This document shows positions 1 to 6,062 of a stretch of DNA of 32,754 nucleotides, piece after piece (positions within the stretch are counted from its first letter, which is position 1; each line of letters starts with the position of its first letter). Source of the DNA: Lentisphaeraceae bacterium. Its GTDB lineage: Bacteria > Verrucomicrobiota > Kiritimatiellia > RFP12 > DVOR01. The notes under the pieces are model-generated. The model saw only the letters and a list, made by a program, of their open reading frames with translations, searched no databases and was not told the origin of the DNA. Location of the stretch: the NCBI GenBank assembly GCA_004555175.1, contig SFJE01000023.1:1-32754 (forward strand), in the 5' to 3' direction. A program made the translations under genes and the position numbers.

Positions 1-193
1 CGAAATACACGCAAGGGAAACCACGATCTCGGCCGAAACGCGGCCTTCCCCTGCCACCACGCACTGCCCTTCCAGGCCAATGTTTGCGAGAACCAAGCCT
101 GTACGCAACGCGTCAGATACCCCATCGAGAGTGCATCCTCATTCCCCGTGAAGTCGGCCGTGGTGTCAATCCGCAGGACTATGGCACCCTTGT
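1..193. other. Left-edge region, no gene assigned
   Basis: No convincing gene was found here. All six frames are short or truncated by the window edge. Minus-strand frames contain protein-like stretches, but they run in two different frames with a stop between them, so a decayed gene is possible but not supportable. The first bases resemble the direct-repeat text at the right end of the window (cacgc plus aaccac words), so the edge may lie in a similar intergenic repeat field. Confidence 0.35.
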
Positions 194-343
194 CCCTAGG
201 TCAATTCGAGGTAGGGCCTAGGTCAAGGCGAGGTAGGCCCTAGGGCGAGGCGAGGTAGGCCCTAGGGCGAGACGAGGTAGGCCCTAGGTCGAGACGAGGT
301 AGGCCCTAGGTCAATTCGAGGTAGGCCCTAGGGCGAGACGAGG
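194..343. repeat. 22-bp tandem palindromic array (family A)
   Basis: Six consecutive 22-bp units start at 208, 230, 252, 274, 296 and 318. A partial unit lies at 194-207 and a broken one starts at 340. Every unit begins GAGGTAGG(C/G)CCTAGG and carries the palindrome CCTAGG, extended to CCCTAGGG in three units. The last 6-8 bases vary between a GCGAGAC type and a TCAATTC type. Units are contiguous without unique spacers, so this is not a CRISPR array. The period is close to two helical turns, which would place each palindrome on the same DNA face; protein binding is inference. Confidence 0.9.
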
Positions 344-387
344 AAGCGCATCCCTGCAACGGAGCCTGGCGAACCTTCGCCGTGCTA

Positions 388-463
388 TTAGCGGAGATGC
401 CCAATGGGCGCCTTCACCGGGGTGGAGCGTACCGCGTTCCCGAGGTGTAGGGCGAACAGCCCC
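388..463. repeat. Dispersed intergenic repeat R76, copy 1
   Basis: This 76-bp stretch aligns without gaps to 3976-4051, with about 11 differences, mostly transitions. A shorter diverged copy lies at 2291-2343. It contains a GGTGCCCAAYGGGCGCC-type hairpin (here GATGCCCAATGGGCGCC). All three copies lie between genes. The region around it (344-610) shows no coding signal. Confidence 0.75.
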
Positions 464-610
464 TCTTATATCTGCTGGCGTGCCCGTACCTAACCGAACC
501 TATAAGCGCGTGCGCAACGTGCGCTCGCGGGGGGGGGGTGAGGCTACCTTCGTCGGAAGGCGGAAAGGGGCGAAGGCGGCGAGGACTAGCGTTGAATTGC
601 CGCGATGGAA

Positions 611-970
611 CTAGGCTTGCAGCAGGCGTTGCCACACCTCGGGTTTGAACCCGGGGAAAGTTGCTGTGGGCGTGATTAGAATAGGACGCTTGACCAGCAT
701 ACCATCAGAGGCCAATAGATCTAGTTGCTCCGCTTCAGAGAGCGTGGACAACTTTTGCGCCAATCCGAGCGATTTGTAGAGCAACCCAGAGGTGTTAAAG
801 AACCGTTTAAGAGGAAGCTGCGAGAGATGCCACCACCGTTCCAATTCCTCACGCGTGGGACGAGCCTCTTTAATGTGGCGCGTCTCAAAAGAAACACCCT
901 GCGCTTGCAACCAAGACTTGGCTTTTTGGCAGGTGGTACACTTGGGATATTCCAACAACAAGAACATCAT
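611..970 (-). CDS. ArsC/Spx-family thioredoxin-fold reductase
   Basis: Small cytoplasmic protein (119 codons from the first ATG) of the arsenate reductase/Spx/YusI superfamily. Near the N terminus a CTTC motif (Cys11 and Cys14) sits in the thioredoxin-fold context YPKCTTCQKAKSWL. A DGMLVKRPIL segment near residue 90 matches the family's conserved substrate loop. Members are either glutaredoxin- or thioredoxin-linked arsenate reductases or Spx-like RNA-polymerase-binding stress regulators, and the sequence alone does not decide. No ars genes lie nearby, so arsenic resistance is not supported by context. Two ATGs are adjacent; AGAGGAG lies 3 nt before the first and 6 nt before the second, so the second (119 to 118 residues) is the better spaced start. 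It diverges from the HU-like gene, with its own promoter at 997-1026. Confidence 0.85.
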   Translation of the reverse strand: MMFLLLEYPKCTTCQKAKSWLQAQGVSFETRHIKEARPTREELERWWHLSQLPLKRFFNTSGLLYKSLGLAQKLSTLSEAEQLDLLASDGMLVKRPILITPTATFPGFKPEVWQRLLQA

Positions 971-996
971 CGTCTCCTCTCTTCGAGTTCAACGCT

Positions 997-1026
997 ATTG
1001 TAGCACCCCTCATCGTCTATGAGCAA
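997..1026 (-). promoter_or_regulatory. Promoter of the ArsC/Spx-like gene
   Basis: Read on the minus strand, TGCTACAAT (plus 997-1005) is an extended -10. A weak -35, TTGCTC (plus 1021-1026), lies 18 bp upstream. The gene start is about 25 nt downstream, with a purine-rich ribosome site between. Confidence 0.6.
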
Positions 1027-1330
1027 GTGGCGCATTACAAACACACTGAAGGTGTCGAAGAAGAATCCGAACAATCCTCTTGAACGAGAGCGATCCCTTT
1101 CGCTGATCAATCATCTGCAAGCAGGCTTCCAAAAGCTTTGCATCCATAAGATTTCGGGCGACAAAGGCTAGGTGAGCCCACGGATAGGCGCTGGCGGGGG
1201 CAAGATCGGCGGCACATCAAAACGGACACCCCACAAAGCCAATGCCGTGAAGTCACTTCCAATTCGACTTTGCGGCGGCGCGGATTATCACGCGGCGCGG
1301 GGAGAACTAACCGCTCGGCGGAGTGTAACT
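1003..1330. other. Intergenic region with no supported gene
   Basis: The gap lies between two divergent genes. A 50-codon reading frame at 1019-1171 (plus, starts MSKWRITNTLKV) exists but has no ribosome site and no recognisable family. Its base use is poorer in GC than the flanking genes, so it may be a remnant. The rest shows no coding signal, RNA gene or terminator. Confidence 0.4.
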
Positions 1331-1393
1331 AATAAGACCCCGTCTTATTCGCAACAAGACCCCGTCTTATTGGCAACAAGGCGGGGCCTTATT
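1331..1393. repeat. 22-bp-period palindromic repeat (family B), locus 1
   Basis: Three iterations start at 1331, 1353 and 1375, exactly 22 bp apart. The first is a perfect hairpin AATAAGAC-CCC-GTCTTATT; the second is AACAAGAC-CCC-GTCTTATT; the third is a variant AACAAGGC-GGG-GCCTTATT. Each is separated by a 3-nt linker. The same element recurs three times at 20861-20921 with the same period. Confidence 0.85.
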
Positions 1394-1436
1394 CATTCAA
1401 GTCGCTCGGGAAGCGAGTTAACCCAGCGCGGAGGTG

Positions 1437-1445
1437 TGATATGAT
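1437..1445 (+). promoter_or_regulatory. Extended -10 of the HU-like gene
   Basis: TGATATGAT forms an extended -10 (TGn plus TATGAT). No good -35 is present. Transcription would start near 1452, giving a leader of about 42 nt that ends in AAAGGAG. Confidence 0.55.
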
Positions 1446-1493
1446 GGCGGTGCTTAAACGGTTGAAACTGTCTAATGTGAAAGGAGTATGACA

Positions 1494-2225
1494 ATGAGTA
1501 AACAGACTGATACGAACTTCCTGCGGCAGAAGCGTGCCCAACTCCATCAGCCGGTCGCCCCAGCCATTGGCCGAGTGCGCTTCGCAAAGTTGAAGATGCC
1601 CGGCGGCAAGCAATGCGCGCAGGTGGTGCCGGGGGAGACGCTGACCCAGGCGGACTTCATCCGGCGGCTGTGCGAACGCAATCCGGGCCTGGCCCCGATT
1701 ACCGCGCGCTTCTACCTAGAGGCCGTCTTCGCGGAGTTGGCCGAGTGCCTGCGCGAGGGACGCTTCGTCACCTTCGAGGGCATCGCGCACTTTGGGGTCT
1801 CTATTAAAGGTACGCTCTCCGAGAGCGATCGGCAGCTCAACGCCACCCACGCGTTGCGGCCGTGGGCGCGCTTCCTGACGCCCTTCGCCAACGCGGTCAA
1901 TGAGGGTGCCTACCTCGCGCCGGTGGGTCAACTGCCGGTGAAGATTGCCTTCAAGCGAGTGACGGTGCAGGGGCGGATGATTATCGCCGAGGGGAAGTTT
2001 CGCTCGCCCGCGGAACCCACCTTTGTCCTCCTGCCGGCGCAGGGCGCCTCTATTCCCTGCGAGCTGATTGATGCCGATACGTCCGCCACGCGCCACGAGT
2101 GTACGCGCCTCTACCTCCGCGCGGCGACCGAGCTTCCCGCGCAACCGCTCACCCTCCACGCCTCTTGGTTCGACGCCACTGGAACCTCCCAAGAGGCCGA
2201 AGCCCCCATCCCCGCCGAGTCCTAA
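1494..2225 (+). CDS. HU/IHF-like DNA-binding protein with C-terminal DUF4469-like domain
   Basis: Protein of 243 residues. The region after residue about 50 (TLTQADFIRRLCERNP, then the ITARFYLEAVFAELAECL helix and GRFVTFEGIAHFGVSIKG) fits the HU/IHF fold, with a two-helix dimerisation part and the start of the beta arm. The second half (KIAFKRVTVQGRMIIAEGKF to LTLHASW) is predicted beta-rich and resembles the Ig-like domain seen in HU-like/DUF4469 proteins. A likely role is nucleoid structuring or site-specific DNA bending. The chosen start is the second ATG at 1494, because AAGGAG (1481-1486) lies only 1 nt before the ATG at 1488 but 7 nt before 1494. It stands alone behind its own promoter and directly follows a periodic palindromic repeat. 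The family call is fairly firm; the exact target is unknown. Confidence 0.75.
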   Translation: MSKQTDTNFLRQKRAQLHQPVAPAIGRVRFAKLKMPGGKQCAQVVPGETLTQADFIRRLCERNPGLAPITARFYLEAVFAELAECLREGRFVTFEGIAHFGVSIKGTLSESDRQLNATHALRPWARFLTPFANAVNEGAYLAPVGQLPVKIAFKRVTVQGRMIIAEGKFRSPAEPTFVLLPAQGASIPCELIDADTSATRHECTRLYLRAATELPAQPLTLHASWFDATGTSQEAEAPIPAES

Positions 2226-2443
2226 CCCGCCGCCGGCCTGCAAAACCAGGCTCGCTGCGCTCGCGATGACAGAGGGCAGATGACAGAAAGCCGATGTGCC
2301 CAACAGGCGCGTCGGCCGGGGTAAGTCGCACTGCGCTGGAGGTTTGGTCCGACCTCCTCGCCACTCCTCCCCCAGCTCCTCCGTCGCGGCACGCGCGCTA
2401 ACAGCTAACGGCTAACCGCTGCGAGCGAAGCGAGTAGTACTTA
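2226..2443. other. Intergenic region with diverged R76 repeat
   Basis: After the HU-like stop, the text CGGCCTGCAAAACC (2235-2248) is shared with 3862-3875. A diverged copy of R76 occupies about 2291-2343. Near 2400-2430, short taandem-like words (CTAACAGC, CTAACGGC, CTAACCGC) occur. No gene or clear terminator was found. Confidence 0.45.
2291..2343. repeat. Dispersed intergenic repeat R76, diverged copy
   Basis: About 50 bp align to the inner part of R76, sharing the GTGCCCAACRGGCGC and GGCCGGGGT words in the same order and spacing as at 3982-4035. It is more diverged than the other two copies and lacks the 3' segment. Confidence 0.55.
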
Positions 2444-2452
2444 TGATATACT
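2444..2452 (+). promoter_or_regulatory. Extended -10 upstream of the glycosyltransferase leader
   Basis: TGATATACT is an extended -10 without a good -35. The expected transcription start near 2459 gives a leader of roughly 197 nt before the ATG at 2656, far longer than for the other genes in the window. Confidence 0.55.
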
Positions 2453-2458
2453 CCCCTG

Positions 2459-2653
2459 CGTCTGGCCGGAGAGCGGCTGGAATTGATTTGCGCTTTGCGC
2501 ATAACTATTCGCTCGATACGAAAACCTAGGAAATTTTCAAAGACAGAGCGAAGTGTTAGGCAAGGTGTGCCGTTCTGGCACGCTAGCTTTGCATGTGGTC
2601 TGTCTGGGCTTTCCTAGGGCCTCGTATCGGGTACATCAAAGGAGCGTGCCTTT
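2459..2653 (+). ncRNA. Structured leader RNA or small RNA, unknown class
   Basis: Three local stems come first or last: GCCG/CGGC (2465-2468 with 2474-2477), TGCGC-TTT-GCGCA (2489-2501) and AAAGG/CCTTT (2638-2642 with 2649-2653). Between them is a long imperfect hairpin, 2514-2629. Its outer stem pairs 2514-2521 with 2622-2629 (8 bp) and 2525-2533 with 2610-2618 (9 bp) around a 3x3 internal loop. Inner stems are 2541-2547 with 2599-2605 (7 bp), 2548-2553 with 2587-2592 (6 bp, one G-U), 2557-2559 with 2583-2585, and a GTGCC/GGCAC tip. The Shine-Dalgarno follows directly. It could be a cis-regulatory leader, an independent small RNA, or an inverted-repeat insertion. It does not match tmRNA, SRP RNA or RNase P motifs by eye. 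Confidence 0.5.
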
Positions 2654-2655
2654 TT

Positions 2656-3789
2656 ATGGCCTTAGCAGAACAAGAGAAGCGGGTGCTCTTCATTATGGGG
2701 GCGTGGGATGTCGGCGGCGTGGAACGCGTCACCGCAGTGCTCGGCAATGAACTTGCCGCGCGCGGGTGGTTTGTCACCGTGGCGTGCTTCGAGGTGCGCA
2801 ATCGCGACTTCCTCTCCATCCTCTCGCCCCAGGTGCGCTTCTTGGATCTCGCCGCGCCAGCCCTCTCGCCCGAGGCCGAGGCGAAGTTGCGCGACTACCT
2901 GCGCGCCGAACGGATCCGCTTCATCGTCAACCAATGGGCGCTCCCATACAAGATGACGCAGTTCCTACGCCGAGCCGCCGCCGGGCTCGACCTCCGCCTC
3001 ATCGCCACGCTCCACAACATCCCCACCGAGAATGGCCGCACCCGCGCCGCGCGCAATCCCCTCCTGCGCCTAGCCTACAAGGCCGTCTCCGCCCTCAACA
3101 TCCGCTTGGTTTACCGCGCTTCGGATGCCTATCTCCTCCTTTCGCGCCGCTTCGAGCCGCTCTTCCACCGCTTCACCCTCCTGCCGCACACCCCCAAGCT
3201 CCACACCCTCCCCAATCCCCTTACCCTCGCGCCCGCCCCCGAGGTCCTCAAGGAAAAACGCCTCCTCTACGTTGGGCGACTGGAAGAGACCCAAAAGTGC
3301 GTCTCGCGCGTCATCGCCTTGTGGCGCGAGCTCGCCCCGCGCTTCCCCGATTGGTCACTCGACATCGTGGGTGACGGACCCGACCGCGCCACCTACGAAA
3401 CCCAAGCCGCAGACCTCCCGCGCGTCACCTTCCACGGCTTCCAAAACCCCGCGCTCTTCTACGCCCGAGCGCGACTCCTCCTACTCACCTCAGACTTCGA
3501 GGGCTTCGGCCTTGTTATTGTAGAAGCGCAGGCCGCCGGTTGTGTTCCCATCGTCCTCGGCTCCTACCCCGCCGCCTACGACCTCGTCTTCGGAACCAAT
3601 GGTATCGTCCTTGCGCCCCCCTTCAAGGTCGCCCCCTTCACCCACGCCACCGCCGACCTGATGGACCGCCCCGAAGTCCTCGACCAAATGGCCGCCGAAG
3701 CCCGCCGCACCGCCGCCGACTTCGCCCCAGCCGCCATCGCCTCCCGCTGGGAGACCCTCTTCGACACCCTCCTCCACCCCCAAGCCTAA
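2656..3789 (+). CDS. GT4-type glycosyltransferase (GT-B fold)
   Basis: Cytoplasmic or membrane-associated retaining glycosyltransferase of 377 residues, normal for the GT4 family. The N-terminal Rossmann half begins VLFIMGAWDVGGVERV, with the glycine-rich acceptor-side loop. The linker and nucleotide-sugar half include KRLLYVGRLEETQK and IVGDGPDRATYE. The E-x7-E pair is Glu282 and Glu290 in FEGFGLVIVEA, which contacts the sugar nucleotide in this family. The donor and acceptor cannot be told; cell-envelope or exopolysaccharide glycosylation is the usual role. The start at 2656 lies 11 nt after GGAG; an upstream in-frame ATG at 2593 falls inside the leader hairpin and encodes nothing family-like. 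It is a single-gene unit with a long structured leader, so post-transcriptional control is plausible. Confidence 0.88.
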   Translation: MALAEQEKRVLFIMGAWDVGGVERVTAVLGNELAARGWFVTVACFEVRNRDFLSILSPQVRFLDLAAPALSPEAEAKLRDYLRAERIRFIVNQWALPYKMTQFLRRAAAGLDLRLIATLHNIPTENGRTRAARNPLLRLAYKAVSALNIRLVYRASDAYLLLSRRFEPLFHRFTLLPHTPKLHTLPNPLTLAPAPEVLKEKRLLYVGRLEETQKCVSRVIALWRELAPRFPDWSLDIVGDGPDRATYETQAADLPRVTFHGFQNPALFYARARLLLLTSDFEGFGLVIVEAQAAGCVPIVLGSYPAAYDLVFGTNGIVLAPPFKVAPFTHATADLMDRPEVLDQMAAEARRTAADFAPAAIASRWETLFDTLLHPQA

Positions 3790-3845
3790 GGCACTTGCCG
3801 CTATCGAAGACTTCATCCTACGCTGGTAGTTCTAGCGGCATACCC

Positions 3846-3945
3846 AGGCCGCCGGGGACGGCGGCCTGCAAAACCTGCACCGCGGGGGGCTTGGGGGCTC
3901 AGCCCCCAACGGCCTATGCGGCAACGCGCGGTAGCGCGTTGCCGC
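3846..3945. repeat. Cluster of three perfect hairpins
   Basis: AGGCCGCC/GGCGGCCT (3846-3853 with 3860-3867, 6-nt loop), TTGGGGGC/GCCCCCAA (3891-3898 with 3902-3909, 3-nt loop) and a 12-bp stem GCGGCAACGCGC/GCGCGTTGCCGC (3918-3929 with 3934-3945, GGTA loop). None has a T tract. They fill the gap after the glycosyltransferase and run into R76 copy 3, resembling REP/BIME clusters. Some may end transcripts or block exonucleases; this is inference. Confidence 0.8.
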
Positions 3946-3975
3946 TGCGCAGCCTGGTGTGCCACCGACATGCCT

Positions 3976-4051
3976 TTAGCGGAGGTGCCCAACGGGCGCC
4001 TCCGCCGGGGTGGAGCGCCCTGCGCTCCCGAGGTGCAGGGCGAGCAGCCCT
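3976..4051. repeat. Dispersed intergenic repeat R76, copy 3
   Basis: This is the best partner of 388-463, with about 65 of 76 positions identical. It contains the GGTGCCC-AAC-GGGCGCC hairpin. It lies just upstream of the SixA-like gene's promoter. A reading frame runs through it into the downstream gene, but this is a GC-rich open frame rather than coding sequence. Confidence 0.75.
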
Positions 4052-4121
4052 GCCGAGGGGTGTGGGGGCGAGCAGTCCCCACGCAGTCCCCACGCGAGGC
4101 GCTGAAGTTTTTGGCAGAGTG

Positions 4122-4130
4122 TGATATAGT
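4122..4130 (+). promoter_or_regulatory. Extended -10 of the sixA-like/NSS operon
   Basis: TGATATAGT ends 7 nt before the ATG at 4138, so the expected transcript starts at or within 1-2 nt of the start codon. A weak -35-like CTGAAG lies 17 bp upstream of TATAGT. No Shine-Dalgarno fits. Confidence 0.6.
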
Positions 4131-4137
4131 GCTGAGT

Positions 4138-4614
4138 ATGAGAGTTTACTTAGTTCGTCACGGCGCCTATGGTTGGGAGTTTAGCGGGGAGCGCGGGCCG
4201 CGGTTGGCCCGTGAGGGCTGGGCGCAGGCGCGCGCGGCGGGGGCGTACTTGGCGCAGTTAGGGGCGCGGCCGGAGGCGGCGTTGGTGAGCCCGTATGTGC
4301 GCTCGCAGGAGACGGCGGCGGGAATTTTGGAGGTGCTGGGGCGGCCTGCGGTAGAGCAGGTGGAGGTGCTCTCGCTCTTGCCGGAGGGGGAAGAGGAGGA
4401 GACGGAGGTGTTGCTCAAGGCGTGGGCCGAGGCGGGGACCGCGGAGCTGTTGGTGGTGGGGCACATGGGGAGCATTGGACGGTTGGCGCGGCGGTTGGAT
4501 CCGTTGGCGCCGGGGAGTTTTGGTTTGTGCACCGTGGCGGTCTTTGAGGGCGACGGGGTGCGTTGGCAGTTGACTGCGGTTGCAGATTGCGGAAGGACGA
4601 AGACGGATGAGTAA
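4138..4614 (+). CDS. SixA-like histidine phosphatase
   Basis: Protein of 158 residues in the phosphoglycerate mutase/histidine phosphatase superfamily, the size of SixA. The catalytic RHG is at Arg7-His8-Gly9 (MRVYLVRHG). The second catalytic His is in LLVVGHMGSIGRLARRL, and SPYVRSQETA supplies the conserved SPxxRxxET-type segment. SixA removes phosphate from phosphohistidine proteins, while other small members act on small phospho-compounds; which applies here is open. The start at 4138 is chosen because the protein family begins there and a promoter -10 ends 7 nt upstream, implying a leaderless mRNA. It overlaps the next gene by 8 nt, so the two are translationally coupled. Confidence 0.82.
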   Translation: MRVYLVRHGAYGWEFSGERGPRLAREGWAQARAAGAYLAQLGARPEAALVSPYVRSQETAAGILEVLGRPAVEQVEVLSLLPEGEEEETEVLLKAWAEAGTAELLVVGHMGSIGRLARRLDPLAPGSFGLCTVAVFEGDGVRWQLTAVADCGRTKTDE

Positions 4615-6031
4615 TCAGACAGAGAAGAAGCGTGAGACGTTGGCCTCGAGTTTAGGCTTTTTGTTGGTTTCGGCCGGGTGTGCGGTGGGGCTGGGAAATG
4701 TGTGGCGCTTTCCGTATATTGTCGGGCGCAATGGCGGCGCGCTCTTTGTGCTGCTCTATATTGTCTTCCTGCTAGTCTTTGGTCTGCCGATGATGACGGT
4801 GGAGTTTGCGGTGGGGCGGGCGGCGCAGCGGTCGCTAGCCACAGCTTATCCGCTTTTGACGCCGCGGCCGGGGATTTACCGGGCGATTGCGCCGTTACAG
4901 GTGGCGGGGAATTGGCTGCTGATGATGTTCTACACCACGGTGGCCGGGTGGATGCTGGCCTACCCGGTGGCCATCTTGAGCGGATGGTTCGACTTTGCCC
5001 AGCCCGAGGCCTTCTTTGGGCAGTTTTTGGCCTCGCCCTCGGCGCAACTCTTCTGGATGGGGGTGGTGTGTTTGGTGGGCTTTGGCGTCTGCGCGCTGGG
5101 ACTTGAAAAGGGGGTGGAGAGCGTGACAAAGAAGATGATGGCCGCGCTCTTCTTGATTTTGGTGGGGCTGGGCATCTACGTCTGCTTCCTGCCGGGGGCG
5201 GGCGCGGGCGTGGCTTATTACCTCAAGCCCTCGCTGGCGGTGTTGCAGGAGCGCTCCATCTTTAAGGTGGTGCTCGACGCGCTTGGGCAGAGCTTCTTTA
5301 CCCTTTCGCTTGGTATTGGCTCGATGGCCATCTTTGGGAGCTACACCTCGCGCCGGTGGACGCTGGGCGGGGAGTCGGCGAAGATTATCGGCATTGACAC
5401 CTTGGTGGCGCTGCTCTCGGGGTTGATTATCTTCCCGGCCTGTTTCGCCTTTGGGACGAAGCCGGATGCCGGGCCCTCGCTCATCTTTATCACGCTACCG
5501 AAGGTCTTTGCACAGATGGGGAAGGTGGGGCCGTGGATTGGGGCCATCTTCTTCATCTTCTTAGGATTGGCGGCCTTGACCACGGTCATCACCGTCTTTG
5601 AGAACATCGTTGCGATGACGATGGAGCGGCGGCAGTGCACGCGCCATCGGGCCATTCGCCGGAATGCGCCGCTGCTCTTCTTGCTCTCGGTGCCGTGCGC
5701 GTTAGGCTTTGGGGTGCTCTCCTTCATCAAGCCGCTGGGCGAGGGGAGCGGTATCCTGGACCTCGAGGACTTCTTGGTCTCGAACCTGGCGCTGCCGTTG
5801 GGGTCGCTGGCTATTCTCATCTTCTGCGTGAGCCGGCGCTACTGGGGGTGGACGAACTTCCTAAAGGAGGCCAACGCCGGCAACGGCCTCAAGCTGCCCG
5901 AGGGAATGCGCTGGTATATGGCCTACCTGCTGCCAGCGGTGATGCTCTTTGTCTTTGCCGCCTCGCTCCTGGATAAGTTCGGCTGGCTCGACCCCCTCCT
6001 AGCCTGGGGCAGAAAACTCCTTGGCGCATAG
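4607..6031 (+). CDS. Sodium-dependent transporter, NSS (neurotransmitter:sodium symporter) family
   Basis: Inner-membrane LeuT-fold symporter of 474 residues, normal for bacterial NSS proteins (MhsT/TnaT/LeuT type), importing amino acids or related amines with sodium. The TM1 signature GNVWRFPY is at residues 30-37 after an SAGCAVGLGN stretch that forms the unwound substrate and sodium site. About 11-12 hydrophobic segments follow, including the FSLSLGIG-like TM6 region (FFTLSLGIGSMAIFGSY) and the TM8 sodium-site region near FIFLGLAALTTVITVFE. The substrate cannot be read from the sequence. The ATG at 4607 lies inside the upstream gene's last codons (ATGAGTAA overlap), with GGAAGG 10 nt before. 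The pairing with a SixA-like phosphatase is unusual and its logic is unknown. Confidence 0.92.
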   Translation: MSNQTEKKRETLASSLGFLLVSAGCAVGLGNVWRFPYIVGRNGGALFVLLYIVFLLVFGLPMMTVEFAVGRAAQRSLATAYPLLTPRPGIYRAIAPLQVAGNWLLMMFYTTVAGWMLAYPVAILSGWFDFAQPEAFFGQFLASPSAQLFWMGVVCLVGFGVCALGLEKGVESVTKKMMAALFLILVGLGIYVCFLPGAGAGVAYYLKPSLAVLQERSIFKVVLDALGQSFFTLSLGIGSMAIFGSYTSRRWTLGGESAKIIGIDTLVALLSGLIIFPACFAFGTKPDAGPSLIFITLPKVFAQMGKVGPWIGAIFFIFLGLAALTTVITVFENIVAMTMERRQCTRHRAIRRNAPLLFLLSVPCALGFGVLSFIKPLGEGSGILDLEDFLVSNLALPLGSLAILIFCVSRRYWGWTNFLKEANAGNGLKLPEGMRWYMAYLLPAVMLFVFAASLLDKFGWLDPLLAWGRKLLGA

Positions 6032-6043
6032 CCTGATGGCATC

Positions 6044-6052
6044 TGCTACAAT
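6044..6052 (+). promoter_or_regulatory. Extended -10 of the RCK gene
   Basis: TGCTACAAT overlaps the last bases of the intergenic gap and ends 10 nt before the ATG at 6063. Transcription from about 6059 would leave a leader of roughly 4 nt, with no ribosome site. Confidence 0.6.
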
Positions 6053-6062
6053 AAGGGATGTT

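Noticed and set aside
1..180. Protein-like minus-strand text at the left edge in two frames
   Set aside because: Joining the two parts needs a frameshift and an in-frame stop intervenes. There is no recognisable product and the window edge cuts it off.
194..343. CRISPR array
   Set aside because: Units are contiguous and 22 bp with no unique spacers, and no cas genes are near.
611..970. Arsenic-resistance locus
   Set aside because: The protein belongs to the ArsC/Spx superfamily, but no arsR, arsB/acr3 or arsenite genes are adjacent, so the specific role is left open.
1019..1171. 50-codon plus-strand reading frame
   Set aside because: No ribosome site, no family resemblance and too short to support. 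Its lower GC could mark a remnant, so it is mentioned in the intergenic entry only.
2459..2655. 6S RNA, SRP RNA, tmRNA or RNase P RNA
   Set aside because: Length and a long hairpin recall 6S RNA, but the 5' and 3' ends do not pair to close the molecule and no conserved core words of the other RNAs are present.
2593..2655. Upstream start for the glycosyltransferase
   Set aside because: The extra 21 codons lie in the leader hairpin, lack a ribosome site and are not family-like; the ATG at 2656 follows GGAG.
3916..4137. Upstream extension of the SixA-like protein
   Set aside because: The extension runs through the hairpin cluster, R76 and the promoter; the family's N terminus (RHG at residue 7) starts at 4138.
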